DNA of 64,000 nt from Aurelia coerulea (taxonomy: Eukaryota > Cnidaria > Scyphozoa > Semaeostomeae > Ulmaridae), in assembly GCA_039566865.1 (NCBI GenBank), contig CM076959.1, forward strand, positions 12,383,501-12,447,500. Direction: 5' to 3'. Made by a program: the position numbers and the translations under genes. Positions 10,893-21,950 of the stretch are shown piece after piece. Under the pieces are notes generated by a model. The model was not told the DNA's origin and did no database searches. It saw nothing but the letters and a program-made list of their open reading frames with translations. The stretch's first letter is position 1; every line of letters starts with the position of its first letter.

Positions 10893-11508
10893 CTTAATCG
10901 GCGATAACAAGGGTAGATTTTGTAAGACAGTGGCATGAGTTGATTTTGTTGACACCTGAATTCAAAGCGATTAGCGATCGTAGACAAGGGAAATTTTCTC
11001 AACCAGTAATTCAAAAACAAGCAAAGCCGCAAAAGTTTCTCTGAAACCCAGCTAGCTACTTCGCTCGTTGTGCATTCCAGAAATTGTTTTTAAAAGCAAA
11101 CATGAGCATAGATCGAAAGAAGGAGGATATATCTACACATCTCCCGCGGGCATTTGATTTATTTGGTTCAGAAGCCGATCGGGAGGCGTCTAAATTCTCT
11201 TATAGTTTTCGGTGTGATTAAAGTACTTATTGCTCAGCTTCTGAAGCAAAGAAATAAAATGCCCGCGGTAGATGTGGAGATATATCCTTCTTCTTTCGAC
11301 TTATGCTCATGTTTGCTTCTAAAACAAATTTTTGGAATGCACAACGAGCGCTAGCTACCTGGGTTTCAGAGAAACTTTTGCGGCTTTCGTTGTTTTGAAT
11401 TACTGGTTGAGGGAATTTCCTTTGTCTGCGATCGCTAATCGCTTTAAATTCAGGTGTCAACAAAAACAACTCATGCCATTGTCTTACAAAATCTGTCCTT
11501 GTTATCGG
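10893..11508. mobile_element. 620-bp palindrome, arms about 280 bp
   Basis: The left arm (about 10893-11173) is repeated inverted at about 11230-11508. Shared blocks include TTTGTAAGACAGTGGCATGA, TCAACCAGTAATTCAAAA and GCAAACATGAGCATA. The loop is only about 55 bp. Open frames seen on both strands mirror each other because of the duplication. No target duplication was resolved. Confidence 0.85.
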
Positions 11509-12283
11509 CAATCTTATTGTCTAAGCAATCAGTAGTGTTGATATAGTGCTGGGCAGGTGCGGGGGCAAAAAAAAAAATGGCCGACCGCTGGTTTCAGTCA
11601 TCAGGCAAATTTGGTCTTCTGAAGGCCATAGCTCCATCATTTTTCAACGGATTTTGATGGGGATGGCAGCGAACTTTATTTGAACATCTAAAAAGCAACA
11701 TCATATGCAATTTTGGTGGGAATCTTTGCCATTTTGTCGCAATCTTCAAGCAAACAGGGCTCAATTTTTTTGGGACACCCGCCTGCAGAGTTTTCAAAGT
11801 CAATAGGATTCAGAACTAAAAATCTTCAATCGTTGAATATGAGAAAACTTAAAGCAGCAAGGTCCAATTTCAGTGCATTCTATGGTTAAATAGAATTTTT
11901 TGTAAAGGATTGGTCAAAAGTGATGACGTCATTACACAGGAATTCAAAGAATTTGCGCATGTGTATTGCCGAAATATGCTCAATCATGCATTTAAATTAC
12001 AAAACACTTGTTAATTGGATAGAGGTTTAAACGGAGTATAGAATCCACGTCTCTCATCATTTTATCACATTAACTGTAACTGTTATTAGGCTTTACTCGA
12101 AATTTTACCATACATAGCTCAAAAATTGATCTTGCTTACCCCTGGAAAGAATCAAATTTTTTTTTCAAAATTATTTTTTGATTATAAGAAAGGTAAAAAC
12201 TAAAACTGATTCAGCCCCCCTAGGCTTGATAGGATTAACTGCATTTTTCTACTCAATATACTTAACTTCCTGCTTTCTATCAG
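11509..12283. other. No gene; end of the long intron
   Basis: Mostly AT-rich. A lone TTTTTTTGGGACACCC at about 11765 resembles one terminus of the mariner-like MITEs but has no partner. The region ends in the acceptor CTTTCTATCAG at 12283. Confidence 0.5.
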
Positions 12284-12579
12284 GCATATTGTGACATGTT
12301 GAATGGAGGATTCACACTCATTGCAAGGTTTTCGAATGTTGATGCTAGAAATTGGATGGAAGCCTCGGGAAACTTCTGGTATCAGATTGAATCTTACGGA
12401 AATGATACCTCAACGAGTAGCAATGCTGATATGGTCAGTAAGGCTTTTTCAAAAATTGCAGGGTATGACTTGAAATTGACTAGAAGTGATGATAACGGAC
12501 ATGTTGCATTGATGTCTGCTACTGGTTGCATGGGAGGGCAATCATTGCGCACGAAAGTAGCATCCTATGGCGATTTCAG
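12284..12579 (+). CDS. Fibrinogen-type gene, central exon
   Basis: A 296-nt exon bounded by TCTATCAG and GTAACC. It encodes 98 codons beginning AYCDMLNGGFTLIARFSN and ending ASYGDF plus two bases of a split Arg codon. 'YCDM...GG-T-L' is the hallmark of fibrinogen-related and intelectin domains. Next come NWMEASGNFWYQIESYG, an acidic SDDNGH segment and GCMGGQSLRTK. The next exon supplies the single base that completes Arg. The sequence is well conserved at motif positions and has no stop, so the gene looks alive. Whether the fold is closer to fibrinogen/ficolin or intelectin cannot be settled by eye. Confidence 0.85.
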
Positions 12580-12743
12580 GTAACCAAAGGCTATACCCTT
12601 AAAGTCTCCAGTTTTATCTGTTGTCTACCATGATTAATGTTAATTCACCGTGTCAACTTGTGCCGAATGTTGTAATAAATACCATTGCATGTCTTTCATG
12701 AAGGCTTAAACAGGGCTTAAATGGGCTGTGTAAGATTTAACGC

Positions 12744-13612
12744 TAATCCTACCGGGCTTTTTTTTATCTAACATAGCCGGGGGGGGGGGGATATTTTCCA
12801 CCCCCCTCTATAAATAGCCGCAGACTAATGGGAAATCATTGAAACTTGGCAAAGGCGTAGTCCTAACTATTCTTAACCCATTGGTAGTTTTGGGCGTGGC
12901 CACCTCATTAGGTGACGTCACTATGACGTCATAATGCTGGACAATGTCAAAATGTATGGTTTTCCGGCTTATTTGTTCTAAAAACTGAATGAAGGTAATG
13001 CGAATGACTTTTTCCATTCTTATTTGGCGTATTATTCATTTCCAATTCAAATATGATCCATAGAGGTGTTTTTAGACTGTTATTTTGGAAGAAAATGCCA
13101 AAAAGTGACGACGTCATAACTAAAATCTGTGTTTTTCCGCCAAAAATTGATAATAATTGCCTCGAAATGCTTTTATAGTGTTGCATAACGCAATTCTATG
13201 TATTTTTAACAAAATCTGTTGGAAAAAACTTCAAAATTTGCCAAAATGACCCAAAATGTCGGCCCTAGTGACATCATCATTTAAAAATGCTGACGTCAGC
13301 AAATTCCATTGTTATTGATAAAAATAGAAAGCTAATTGTTTGCTAATTCTTGTAAAGTGCAATAGTCAACATTTAGAACTAATTCTGGGAGTAAAAATAT
13401 CAAAATCATTAATTTTGCACAATACCTTGCTCCAAATATGGTAGTGTCACCTGTCACGTGACATCTATTGTTCAAATATTTAATTGTCAAAATGTAGCTA
13501 ATAGATAATTAGTAATTTTCAGAGAGTTTGAGGGTCATAACTTTTGTCGTTAAAGAATGCTCTGCAAAAAACCGACAGGGGGTGGAAGACACCCCCCCCC
13601 CCGGTAGGATTA
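12744..13612. mobile_element. MITE with TAATCCTACCGGG ends, family A
   Basis: The left end TAATCCTACCGGGC (12744 on) and right end CCGGTAGGATTA (to 13612) are inverted repeats. Both are followed inward by G/C runs and a GGTGGAA...CACCCCC motif (12779-12809 and 13579-13602). Inside are repeated TGACGTCA-type palindromes. A related copy in opposite orientation ends near 37077. It sits in the intron after the central fibrinogen exon. No ORF of note. Confidence 0.7.
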
Positions 13613-13837
13613 GGTTAAGTAAACAAAGAGAGCCTTTAGTATTATTTCTTCAGCCTAAGGGCTTTCGAGTGTTTCGGCTAAACACATTTAAGAATTGTGG
13701 CTGGGAATCTAGGTATCTAGCTAGGTGTATCTCGAAAATGGGTGATAGCATAAGAAATCTGATTGCACTGGCTAATTCTACGGATGTCAAACCTATGTAA
13801 ATGATCAAATTTATCATACACATTGCATAAGGGACAC

Positions 13838-14060
13838 GTTACCATGTATGCTGATGACACCACTATTTCCCTTTCATCTAAGAACCCTATTGAACTGCAA
13901 AACGGCCTAAACAATGAACTAATCAAGCGAAAGGAATGGTTATAAGACAATGAATTTTCATTGAATGTTGTCAAAACACATGCTCTTGTGATTAGATAAT
14001 CTCCAAATATTTGCAAGATCGAAAACCATCCTGATGTCCAGCCATCTTTTATTGAAGTTT
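13838..14060 (+). pseudogene. LINE RT fragment (YADD region), decayed
   Basis: Reading from 13838 gives VTMYADDTTISLSS, then LNNELIKRKEWL, a stop, then DNEFSLNVVKTHALVI and another stop. This is the catalytic YADD motif C plus the following helix of a non-LTR reverse transcriptase, related to that at 16402. It is truncated at both ends and carries stops, so it is a dead fragment lying in the fibrinogen-gene intron. Confidence 0.75.
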
Positions 14061-14278
14061 TTAGCACCATGTGCTGCTATCGCAGAAGGAAAGAAGGCCT
14101 AACGGATTCTATGAATCCTTTACCCTTGTTATGGTATTCAAGTGATGGGGATTGTACTGGGATCGAGCCCTGTCCATCTGAAAGTTCTGGTTGCAAAATC
14201 AGAGGTTTACACCATTGTGCCGCAACCACCTTCCTGTGGTTGCTATTTTGAACTAAATATTCAATCAGAACGGCTAAT

Positions 14279-14706
14279 GCCCGGGGGGGGGTGCTCCAAT
14301 TATGTCCTAACAGGGGATCCAGTCAGTAGGGTCTTATGAAATAGCTACCAAATGGCCCTATTTGTCAAACACATGCTTCCACTTTGGGGGTATTCTAAGA
14401 TTCCTGGCCAGTTATAAGATTTCAGCTCAGTAGGCTCCTCTTCATGGCAATATGGTCGCTGCAGCAATAATTACCAAAGAATTTTGAATTTTTCTTGCTT
14501 TGTTCAATCAGTTTTTACAATAGAAAATTTTGAAAATTGTAGAAAATTTTCACTAGTAGATGCTACCAAATGGCTCAATTTTAGGTTCACGAACCACTAT
14601 TTGGGGGTTTCTGTGAACGATACTACCATTTGAGGGTATTTTTCAAATTTTTTGCTTTGGCTCTCTTAACACTGACTGGACTGTAATGGGAGTACCCTCC
14701 AGGGGC
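14279..14706. mobile_element. G-run MITE, second copy type
   Basis: The left end GCCCGGGGGGGGGTGCTCC and right end GGGAGTACCCTCCAGGGGC are inverted repeats. The flanks share CTAAT/TAAT (14274-14278 and 14707-14710), a likely 4-5 bp target duplication. The ends resemble the 4116-4482 element, but the interior differs (repeated CTACCAAATGG and TTTGGGGGT motifs). Non-coding. Confidence 0.65.
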
Positions 14707-14803
14707 TAATGGCTGAGGTAGCTTCTAAATTCTGGCTGCCACAACGCTGAAAAAGGTGAAACGAGTTGCTAGATTAGACAAAAAGCTGTCGAAAAGAAAT
14801 TTA

Positions 14804-15678
14804 TAGGGTGTCCCAAAAAACATGTGCGCTGTTTGAGTGGCTTCTGCGGAGCAGCCATAAATCCAATTTTTCTGTTTTTAAGATTGTTGATAGAAGAGAC
14901 CTCAAATTAAAGGTTGACACCGAGTTTGAGTAAATTTGATCAGTAGTTGCTGATTGATAAAGCAAGAAAGCCAAAATTATTGACTGCCTCAAAACCAGAT
15001 GACTCATAATTCTCCATTGCGTGAAAATCAACGAAATTGATTGAAAAAAACATACCTAGCCCTGGTTTCTGATGTTTATAAGTGAGACATTGAATTTTGT
15101 GACAACCAAGAACATTGGACATAGCTATGGTTGCTAGGAATGGAAATGTGCAACACAAGTGCTCCAGGCCATGTCATGCGTCCATCAGATATTTTGCTTC
15201 TCATATGCGCATACTAACCGGTTTTGTGCTGTACAGGAAAAGTGATAAAGTCGAGGTCTTTAAGACCGAAACCAACAATATTGCGTTCAGCATGCTGCTT
15301 GGTCGATATTATTGAAGAATATGGTCATTAATTGCTTCCAAATGCGTTTCCTGGCATAAGTATAAAGTTTAAGTTAACTTGGTCGATATTATTGAAGAAT
15401 ATGGTCATTAATTGCTTCCAAATGCGTTTCCTGGCATAAATATAAAGTTTAAGTTAACTTTTCAGTACGGGGATTAGATCCTCTGGTTTTGAAGTAACCA
15501 GTGATAGTGACTTTCTTTCTCAATAAATCAGCAACCACTTGTCAGATTTACACAAACTCGGTTCCAAGCTCTAAGTTGAAATCTCTCTTATTCACAAACA
15601 TGAAAAACAGGAAAGTTAGATTTATGGCTCCTCCACAGTAGCCATTCAAACGACACACATGGCTTTTGGGACACCCTG
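14804..15678. mobile_element. Mariner-like MITE, family 1, full length
   Basis: The ends TAGGGTGTCCC and GGGACACCCTG are flanked by TA (14802-14803 and 15679-15680). The inverted repeats extend about 60 bp inward, through GTTTGAGTGGCTTCTGCGGA and its partner. The element is 875 bp. It contains a recent internal tandem duplication of about 80 bp (15299-15378 and 15379-15458). No transposase; presumably moved in trans. It is the last insertion before the 3' fibrinogen exon. Confidence 0.88.
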
Positions 15679-15782
15679 TACAAATTTTAGAATTTTAAAA
15701 ATATGCATACAAAGGTACAGATAATATTCTAATCAAACTACACGACTACTTAGACCCATGATATGTCTCTGTGACTTTCCAG

Positions 15783-16140
15783 AAATGGTAAAGTATGGAC
15801 TAAATCAAACAGATGTCTGGGCAGCTGCTCCGCAACCTTTAGTGGCCTATACTCCACCACAAAGGGATTCAAGTATGCTACATCAAGCTGCAAAAACAGT
15901 GGTGATATCCTTGATGGAGGCCATATTGGATTCTGGTGTCGCTATGGCAGCGGCGATGGAGCAGTGGTTATGATTGGTGGAGGTGGTGCTTCGTGTAATC
16001 GTGCAGACCATGGTATTGGCCTCACGGAAGAGAACAGCCCGCGACTAGGAACCTCTGGTGCAGTAACTGCCGATTTTGGGGACGACTCTACTGCTGGTCA
16101 CACAACTTCTGCTTATGCTTTAAACCTTTGGATTAGATAA
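15783..16140 (+). CDS. Fibrinogen-type gene, 3' terminal exon
   Basis: This exon starts after GACTTTCCAG. Its first base completes the Arg codon left open by the 12284-12579 exon, then 118 codons run to TAA at 16138-16140. The peptide begins NGKVWTKSNRCLGSC and includes CKNSGDILDGGHIGFWCRYG, a Gly-rich segment, CNRADHGIGLTE and the end AYALNLWIR. Paired cysteines, the DHGIG turn and the final aromatic/Arg ending fit the carboxyl half of a secreted fibrinogen-like or intelectin-like lectin domain. The frame is missed by simple ORF calling because it has no internal ATG near its start. With the upstream exons the domain totals about 245 residues, the usual size of the family. Confidence 0.85.
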
Positions 16141-16401
16141 GACGCTAAATCAAAGATCCTTTTTGATTATATTTGTTCTAGTTATCACAGCACATGGAAA
16201 ATCAAAGGCCTCCATTAGCCATGTTTTAAGAATGAGGTCATCCACGTATCTTGCTTTATAGAGTAATGAGATGTTCATTTGCAATTGCTCCATTTTATTG
16301 CACGATATAATTATACATGCATCGAAAATGGCACAAGAACACGATAAAGAGGCTTGCAACGATAAAGAGGCGAAAAAACAATTGCACAGTCTCGTTTTCA
16401 T

Positions 16402-17094
16402 TTGCGCAATATGACGTCACTTCGCTCAAATTGCATATTTGAATGCGTAATTTCACAAGGAGAAGGCGAAAAATGGTGGAAAAAGTACCATACATCATTC
16501 ATAGCAGTATTACCTTGTATTTTATCATCAATCATACTAACCCCGGACTTGTCCTTTAACGATAGAAATTGTGGTGTCCCCCAGGGCTCCTGGCTTGGCC
16601 CACTTCTGTTCCTTATTTACATAAATGATCTACCATTCTGCCTAAAAAAAGGAAAGATCATCATGTACGCTGATGATACTGCGATTTCGCATTCCTCGAA
16701 ATGCCTTTCTGACCTGCAGTATGATTTCAACCGGGATCTCGTGAATTTACAGAACTGGCTACATGGCGATAAATTATCTCTAAACGTTGCAAAAATACAA
16801 TCTTTGATAATAGGATCCAGACCAAATATTCAAAAGATCGAAAAGCAGACTGAAGCTAAGCCTAATGTTGAAATTGGTGATCAAAAGATCAATATGATAA
16901 CCAACACAAAGTATCTGGGAGTTCAAATTGATGATAAACTTCAATGGGATCACCATATTGAACAAGTTATGGCTAAGGCACTTCGAGCTCTCGGTCTTAT
17001 TTTTTTTCTATTCAGTTCAAATTTTTTTTACAATAAATCTTACTGCCTACTGTACTTATCAAATCACTTATACACCACCACAGGGACGACATAA
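16402..17094 (+). pseudogene. LINE reverse-transcriptase fragment with YADD
   Basis: An open frame of 230 codons whose clear homology runs from NCGVPQGSWLGPLLFLIYIN (motif B region, about residue 57) through MYADDTAIS (motif C, about residue 91) to TKYLGVQIDDKLQWDHHI and the start of the thumb. The N-terminal half (endonuclease, motifs 0-A) is absent and the C-terminus runs into unrelated sequence after about residue 205. Downstream, 17060-17160 is a diverged match to 34150-34260. A 5'-truncated and 3'-replaced copy; not functional. Confidence 0.8.
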
Positions 17095-18005
17095 AGGGGA
17101 GCAAAAGACAATGACTACCTCATGGCCAAAACATAAAGACACACAACATTAAACTACATACAACCCCAGTTTCAGGTTCCTCATTACTAACTATTTTCAC
17201 TAATTAGAAGTCTAAAAATAGAAAAAAATTCCCAATAGAAATCTCAATTAGTCTATTCAATTGCTAATTGCTCTTAATTAGCAAGAGTTGCAAGTTAAAT
17301 TGAAAATTTCTTGCGTAAATATCTGTCCCTACTCTTATTTGCTACTTCCGGTTGCAATTCTGCCTGCCATCTCATGGTAATCTGATAGAAATTTGATTTT
17401 TAAGTCAGTAGCTCAATTTTTGATATTTTCCCATTGCTTTGGCTGCCTGGGGGGGGGGGGGGAGTTCGAAAAACCAGTCAAAAATATCAAAGTTTCAATC
17501 CGGTCCAAATAGGGTTAACCCTATCTTACCTGCACCCAACCAAACGTTTGTTAGCCAATGCTAAATTATGCAAGGCAGGATGCCAAGATTCCGCTACTTT
17601 GAATTTATACCTATACTCTATCGAATGATGAAAATTTCAAGATTGTAAATATAGCATCGCAACCATGGCAACCAATGTTTTACTTTTTAGTGAACAAAGT
17701 TTGAATACTTTTTTTTAATTGTTGCAGATATTAATTTAAAGTATATGCCAAATTAAGCCTACACATGTATTTCATTATATCAAAACTCAATTTGAAACAA
17801 AAAAATTTCTATTTAGTGCCTCATTTCATTGTTTCAATCATATTGAAATAATCATGATAATGATAACTTAATATCTTCTTATTGTCATAGCAACAAGAGC
17901 AATATGTTTCAATCGTATTGTTAAAACACTTTGCGTCATAGCATACGTTTCTTATAAATTTTACAATTATATCAGCATGACTTCTTTGTTGTTGAAGTGT
18001 TTGTA
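17095..18005. other. No gene; G14 run
   Basis: AT-rich spacer. A run of 14 G at 17449-17462 is followed at 17508 by AGGGTTAACCCTATC. Nothing else recognised. Confidence 0.5.
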
Positions 18006-18710
18006 CAGGGTGTCCCAAAAAAATTGTTCGACGTTTGATTGAATATAAAAAATAACGAAATAGTGAACGGGCTCCATCGTAACATAACCATACTGCTGAG
18101 AATTTAGATTAATTCTAGACACCAGAAACTAGCAGATCGGCTAAATATTCACGGAATTACGAGCTTTCGAAGTTGAAGTTTGTAGCATCTCGTTTATTCA
18201 AAGCAAATCAAATGGAATTTGAAAATCACTTTAGATCAACTAGCTTTCCATAACATTGAATCAAGGTTGTGGATGCTAGGAGGAATCCTGTTCAGCACAA
18301 TTTAGAATTGCCCCATCTCTCATTGATTAAGTTTTCATTCCGTGTTTTTAAATACTTGCAGTCTTAAGTAAATGTTGGCAACGGTTACAAGAATTAGATA
18401 ACTTTGGAATTCTTTTGTGGTTTGCTCTGATATCGACGAGAGGTAAAACATTGGACCGCTTTCTTTTACCTCGATTTTAGAACGTCTTTTTGGAAAACAA
18501 ATCAGTTAGGGGCGTCTGGTTTCAGCTTTCGCACATATTTGAACTTCAAAAGCTTGTAACTCCATGAATTCTTGACGGATTAGCAAGATTTTGGCGTCTA
18601 AAATTAATTTAAGATCCGAGGAACAGGGATATCTAACCAGGAGCCTGTACCTTTTATCGTTATTTTGCAACATTTAATCAAACGCCGAACAATTTTTCTG
18701 AGACACACTG
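18006..18710. mobile_element. Mariner-like MITE, family 2
   Basis: The ends CAGGGTGTCCCAAAAAAATT and the inverted AATTTTTCTGAGACACACTG are flanked by TA (18004-18005, 18711-18712). The next inward bases (GTTCGACGTTTGATT) are also inverted-repeated. The 705-bp body matches the 837-bp copy at 33170-34006. Family 1 elements share only the outer 12-15 bp with it. No ORF. Confidence 0.88.
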
Positions 18711-19006
18711 TAGTTTTACAACTATTCATTGATATAGAAATGGAACTATTTCTGAATTACTACATATTAAGCCAGTTGAGCAGTCGCAAACTGATGTGTA
18801 TACCGGATGTCCCAGAAAAAGTATAAAGATTTGGTTTGGTCCAGCTGCCAGCAATGTAATTTAGCTGTACTCAATGGCTAATTTCTATCAAAATATTGTT
18901 AGATTGTTGAATTTTTTGGAGCTACACAATATAAATGTTGTCACTGAATTGACAAGACGGGCTCATGTAGCACTTGGCACCTATTTGAAGAACTACGGGA
19001 CACAAC
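18711..19006. other. Unassigned, lone mariner-like end
   Basis: CCGGATGTCCCAGAAAAAGT at about 18803 looks like one terminus of a CAGGGTGTCCC-type element, but I found no second end. Confidence 0.35.
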
Positions 19007-19367
19007 GGTCACATCACAGGTAACGGGGAAAAATTTGTATAAAAGTAACAAGTACCTCCATCTTTACTTCAGTGTTTACCAAATTTGCTACTTTTGTCTA
19101 GATTCGTTTAGGTCAACCAACATTCTCGTGGTTGGTCACATCACAGGTAACGGGGAAAAATTTGTATAAAAGTAACAAGTACCTCCATCTTTACTTCAGT
19201 GTTTACCAAATTTGCTACTTTTGTCTAGATTCGTTTAGGTCAACCAACATTCTCGTGGTTGGCCCAAACGAATCTAGACAAAAGTAGCAAATTTGGTAAC
19301 ACTGAAGTAAAGATGGAGGTACTTGTTACTTTCATACAAATTTTTCCCCGTTACCTGTGGTCACATG
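19007..19367. repeat. Direct plus inverted triplicate of a 127-bp unit
   Basis: A 127-bp unit starting GGTCACATCACAGG occupies 19007-19133, is repeated directly at 19134-19260, and appears inverted at about 19261-19367. The copies are nearly identical (one visible difference, ATAAAAG versus ATGAAAG). The third and second copies can form an almost perfect 100-bp hairpin. The near identity implies a recent event. Confidence 0.9.
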
Positions 19368-19802
19368 TTACGAAAGACAAAGGCGAAAGGGACACAAAGA
19401 AAAAGAAAAAAGAGGTGCAGCTTAAATAGATCTTTTTGTAGAATTAATGTGAATGATTGCTGCCAATAGATGTTATTTGAAGTTTCACTAATGCCAGCAT
19501 TGCCATAGAGTAGGAGTGTAAGCAATATCTGTAGGCGTTCGTGGTTATTAGAATTCGAAGAAGCCATAATTTCAGAGAGACAACATGAAAATATCACTAG
19601 GCTTTCAAAGTCGTCAAATAAATAATGATAATATTAATAATTTCGAATATTTAAACTGGATAGACACTTCAACTTACGAACAGCTGTTTTCAACGTGTGT
19701 CCAGCATAAATTAAAGAGTGCAACCTAAACATGAACCTAACCTAAAGTAAAGCAATATAAAAAAGTACTTATCAATTTTTACAATAAAAGTGTCCGCGCA
19801 TT

Positions 19803-20195
19803 TCAGCTAAAATGTTTCTTTAAAAAAGTAAGAAAATGAGTTGTTGGCATTTCACGAGCTTCCAATGGGAGCATATTGTACTCTTTTGCACCGGTGAATG
19901 AGAAACTTTTTCTGCGTACTCTGTCTTAATCATTGGCAGACGTATTATTTTTTAACTGTTTCTTGTCCGTATCGAATGTTCTATCAGCTGGAAGTAATTC
20001 CTGAAAGGATCGATGACTTCATCATCTAGGCATGATCTGACAAGGGTACAAGCTCGTTTCTTGTTGGCATTGGTAACAGACTGCAGTGTGATTCTGTTGA
20101 CCGAGTTTCTATTCACAATGGCTTCGGCTCTATTGTGGAAGGAAGCGAACTTCGTGAAATATAGCAAAGCAACGTCAAAAGATCGAAGTACATAG
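19803..20195 (-). pseudogene. LINE RT C-terminal tail, frameshifted
   Basis: On the minus strand an upper segment reads KKRACTLVRSCLDDEVIDPF and FQLIEHSIRTRNS. A shifted frame continues VRRKSFSFTGAKEYNMLPLE and THFLTFLKKHFS to a stop at 19803-19805. This 'R-x-x-S-F-x-F-x-G-A...N-x-L-P' order is the standard LINE tail. At least one frameshift and one stop separate the parts. Confidence 0.65.
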
Positions 20196-20372
20196 CATTA
20201 CTCTGTCATAAGTTGTTTTGTTTTAAGACCAAATGTTATGAAAGAGAAGACGTTAAATGATCCTTTTTCATTTCATTTAAAGTTATTTATACACAAATTG
20301 ACGCTTCTGCAAATTTAGAGACATAACATAAACTTACAATGATAAAAACGTTAGGAATGATAACCCACATCC

Positions 20373-20742
20373 CAAGAAACTAAGAATTTGGGCCAATACT
20401 GCAAGTTTCTTAAAGTTATCAGATTTTGAGTACTCAGAGTTTCTTACGAGTTTCTTAGTGGTTCCAGAACAATCTTCAAGTTCACTACCTGTGCCCTCGT
20501 GAACATTTCAAAACAAGGTTTTTAAGCGTTTCCAGTATTTAGACATTACTCAAGTACTTTACGAGTAACATGACACAGGAAACAAGTGAAAGTAGAATAA
20601 AAAAGATCTGCCAAGGATTTCCTTTACCAAAATAAATAGTTTCTTAACTTACACTTTCCCAGTACTGGGGTTTCTTAATTTTTTGACGATCTGAGAGTTG
20701 AGTTTCTTTTGGGCAGTTTCTTATAACGAAAATGCGTGTATA
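20373..20742. mobile_element. Candidate MITE rich in AAGAAAC motifs
   Basis: A 370-bp segment bounded by CCAAGAAACTAAG on the left and the inverted CAGTTTCTTATAACG on the right. It holds many subterminal copies of TTAAGAAAC on either strand (for example 20407, 20442, 20455, 20640, 20668). The insert at 61192-61558 has similar ends, length and motif density, suggesting one family. Borders are approximate. Confidence 0.45.
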
Positions 20743-20794
20743 TAAACTCAACCATTGCTATTATTCCAGAGTCGTGTTTGAGAGTCTACATCCT

Positions 20795-20860
20795 TAGCCT
20801 GCGTGGAGACTCAACTCCTCGAAAGTATACTTTTGAGGAGTTGAGTCTGCACGCAGGCTA
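20795..20860. mobile_element. 66-bp hairpin element (TAGCCTG...CAGGCTA)
   Basis: An almost perfect palindrome: TAGCCTGCGTGGAGACTCAA and its complement enclose AAAGTATACTTT. The outermost bases AGCCTG/CAGGCT match the small hairpin at 46884-46933. It has no coding or promoter content and looks like a minimal transposon relic. Confidence 0.7.
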
Positions 20861-21018
20861 TTACATCTTTAGATGCATTTTAAGTTGTTAAAATAAATGA
20901 GTAGGGAATAAAAGTAGGATGTTTATTGGAAATGCTCAGTTTGGCTTTGTCAAAGGTTACAGTACTTGTGATTTGATATTGGGGTTGTTCTTAGAACATG
21001 GCAAGCATAGGGTAAGAC

Positions 21019-21950
21019 GGGGTAAAGTGAACTATTTTGGAGGTTTTTCAAGGATATCCTAAAGATATTGTAGCTGAGGGCAAACCTCTTTATGTTGCTT
21101 TGACATTATGTCTTTGGGTCAGTTTATCCAGCAAAAATATTGTTTAAATCTTTTTCCATCGTCTCACAAAAGAGCTTTCTTTGGCGACCGCTCTGCCTAG
21201 TTCACTTTACCCCAGGCCGGGGTAAAGTGAACTACTTAGCAATTGTTGGATAAAACCAAAATGATGCTGGTAATACCCCAAAACATGATTTATTTTGCAA
21301 CTCTAAGGAGTTCTTCGCAAGCCAAAACAAAAATATCCAACAAATTCCACAAGAGCGATATTTAAAAAATTAAACGGTGACTTATGTTAAAAACGGTCAT
21401 TGCAGATCAAATATTAACCGAAAACTATTGTTAAAGTCACAAATTCGAGTCAGATTGCGAGACCTGAATACAATTCGATGAAAGATAATGGGAATATACT
21501 TGAAAGATACTACATTGCATATAAATACCAAACCACCACAAAGAGAAACACTATTTTCAAAGTAGTTCACTTTGCCCTGAAACCTCCGCCAAGAAATAAA
21601 ACAAAAAATAGTTATAAATCCATAACAATGATCAATATTCTAATTTCACAGTGATGGCCATTTATCCTTTCCATGTCGATAGGTATACTTGCTTCATCAA
21701 ATCCCAATGAAATTCTTCGATCAGTAACCGCATTTTTGAATGAAGGTCAAACTTAGGCTGTCAAATTTTTGGAGGTTTTTCAGGGAGCTGGTATCAGAAT
21801 ATTTTCCTGTGTCATCAGTGCGAAAAATTGTCCTGCAAATTATGATTTTCTGAAGGCAGAATGATGAAGGAAATGAGATTGAAAAGTCTTCTTCATCTGA
21901 CTTCTTGTTCAAATGAGAAAATAAAAATCATGGGTAGTTCACTTTACCCC
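21019..21950. mobile_element. GGGGTAAAGTGAAC MITE pair
   Basis: The end sequence GGGGTAAAGTGAAC occurs at 21019-21032 (+), 21200-21213 (-), 21219-21232 (+) and 21937-21950 (-), with a weaker inverted copy near 21566. The simplest reading is a short element of about 195 bp (21019-21213) joined by five bases to a longer one of about 732 bp (21219-21950). The junction is a near-perfect 33-bp palindrome. The interior is non-coding. Confidence 0.7.

Noticed and set aside
10772..11535. Similar ORFs on both strands around 10.8-11.5 kb
   Set aside because: Same explanation: inverted repeat arms translated on both strands.
13528..13800. 90-codon ORF spanning a C11 run
   Set aside because: It crosses a MITE terminus and a homopolymer and has no recognisable sequence.
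16141..16401. Second gene downstream of the fibrinogen exon
   Set aside because: Only short frames without motifs; the next recognisable coding sequence is a LINE fragment.
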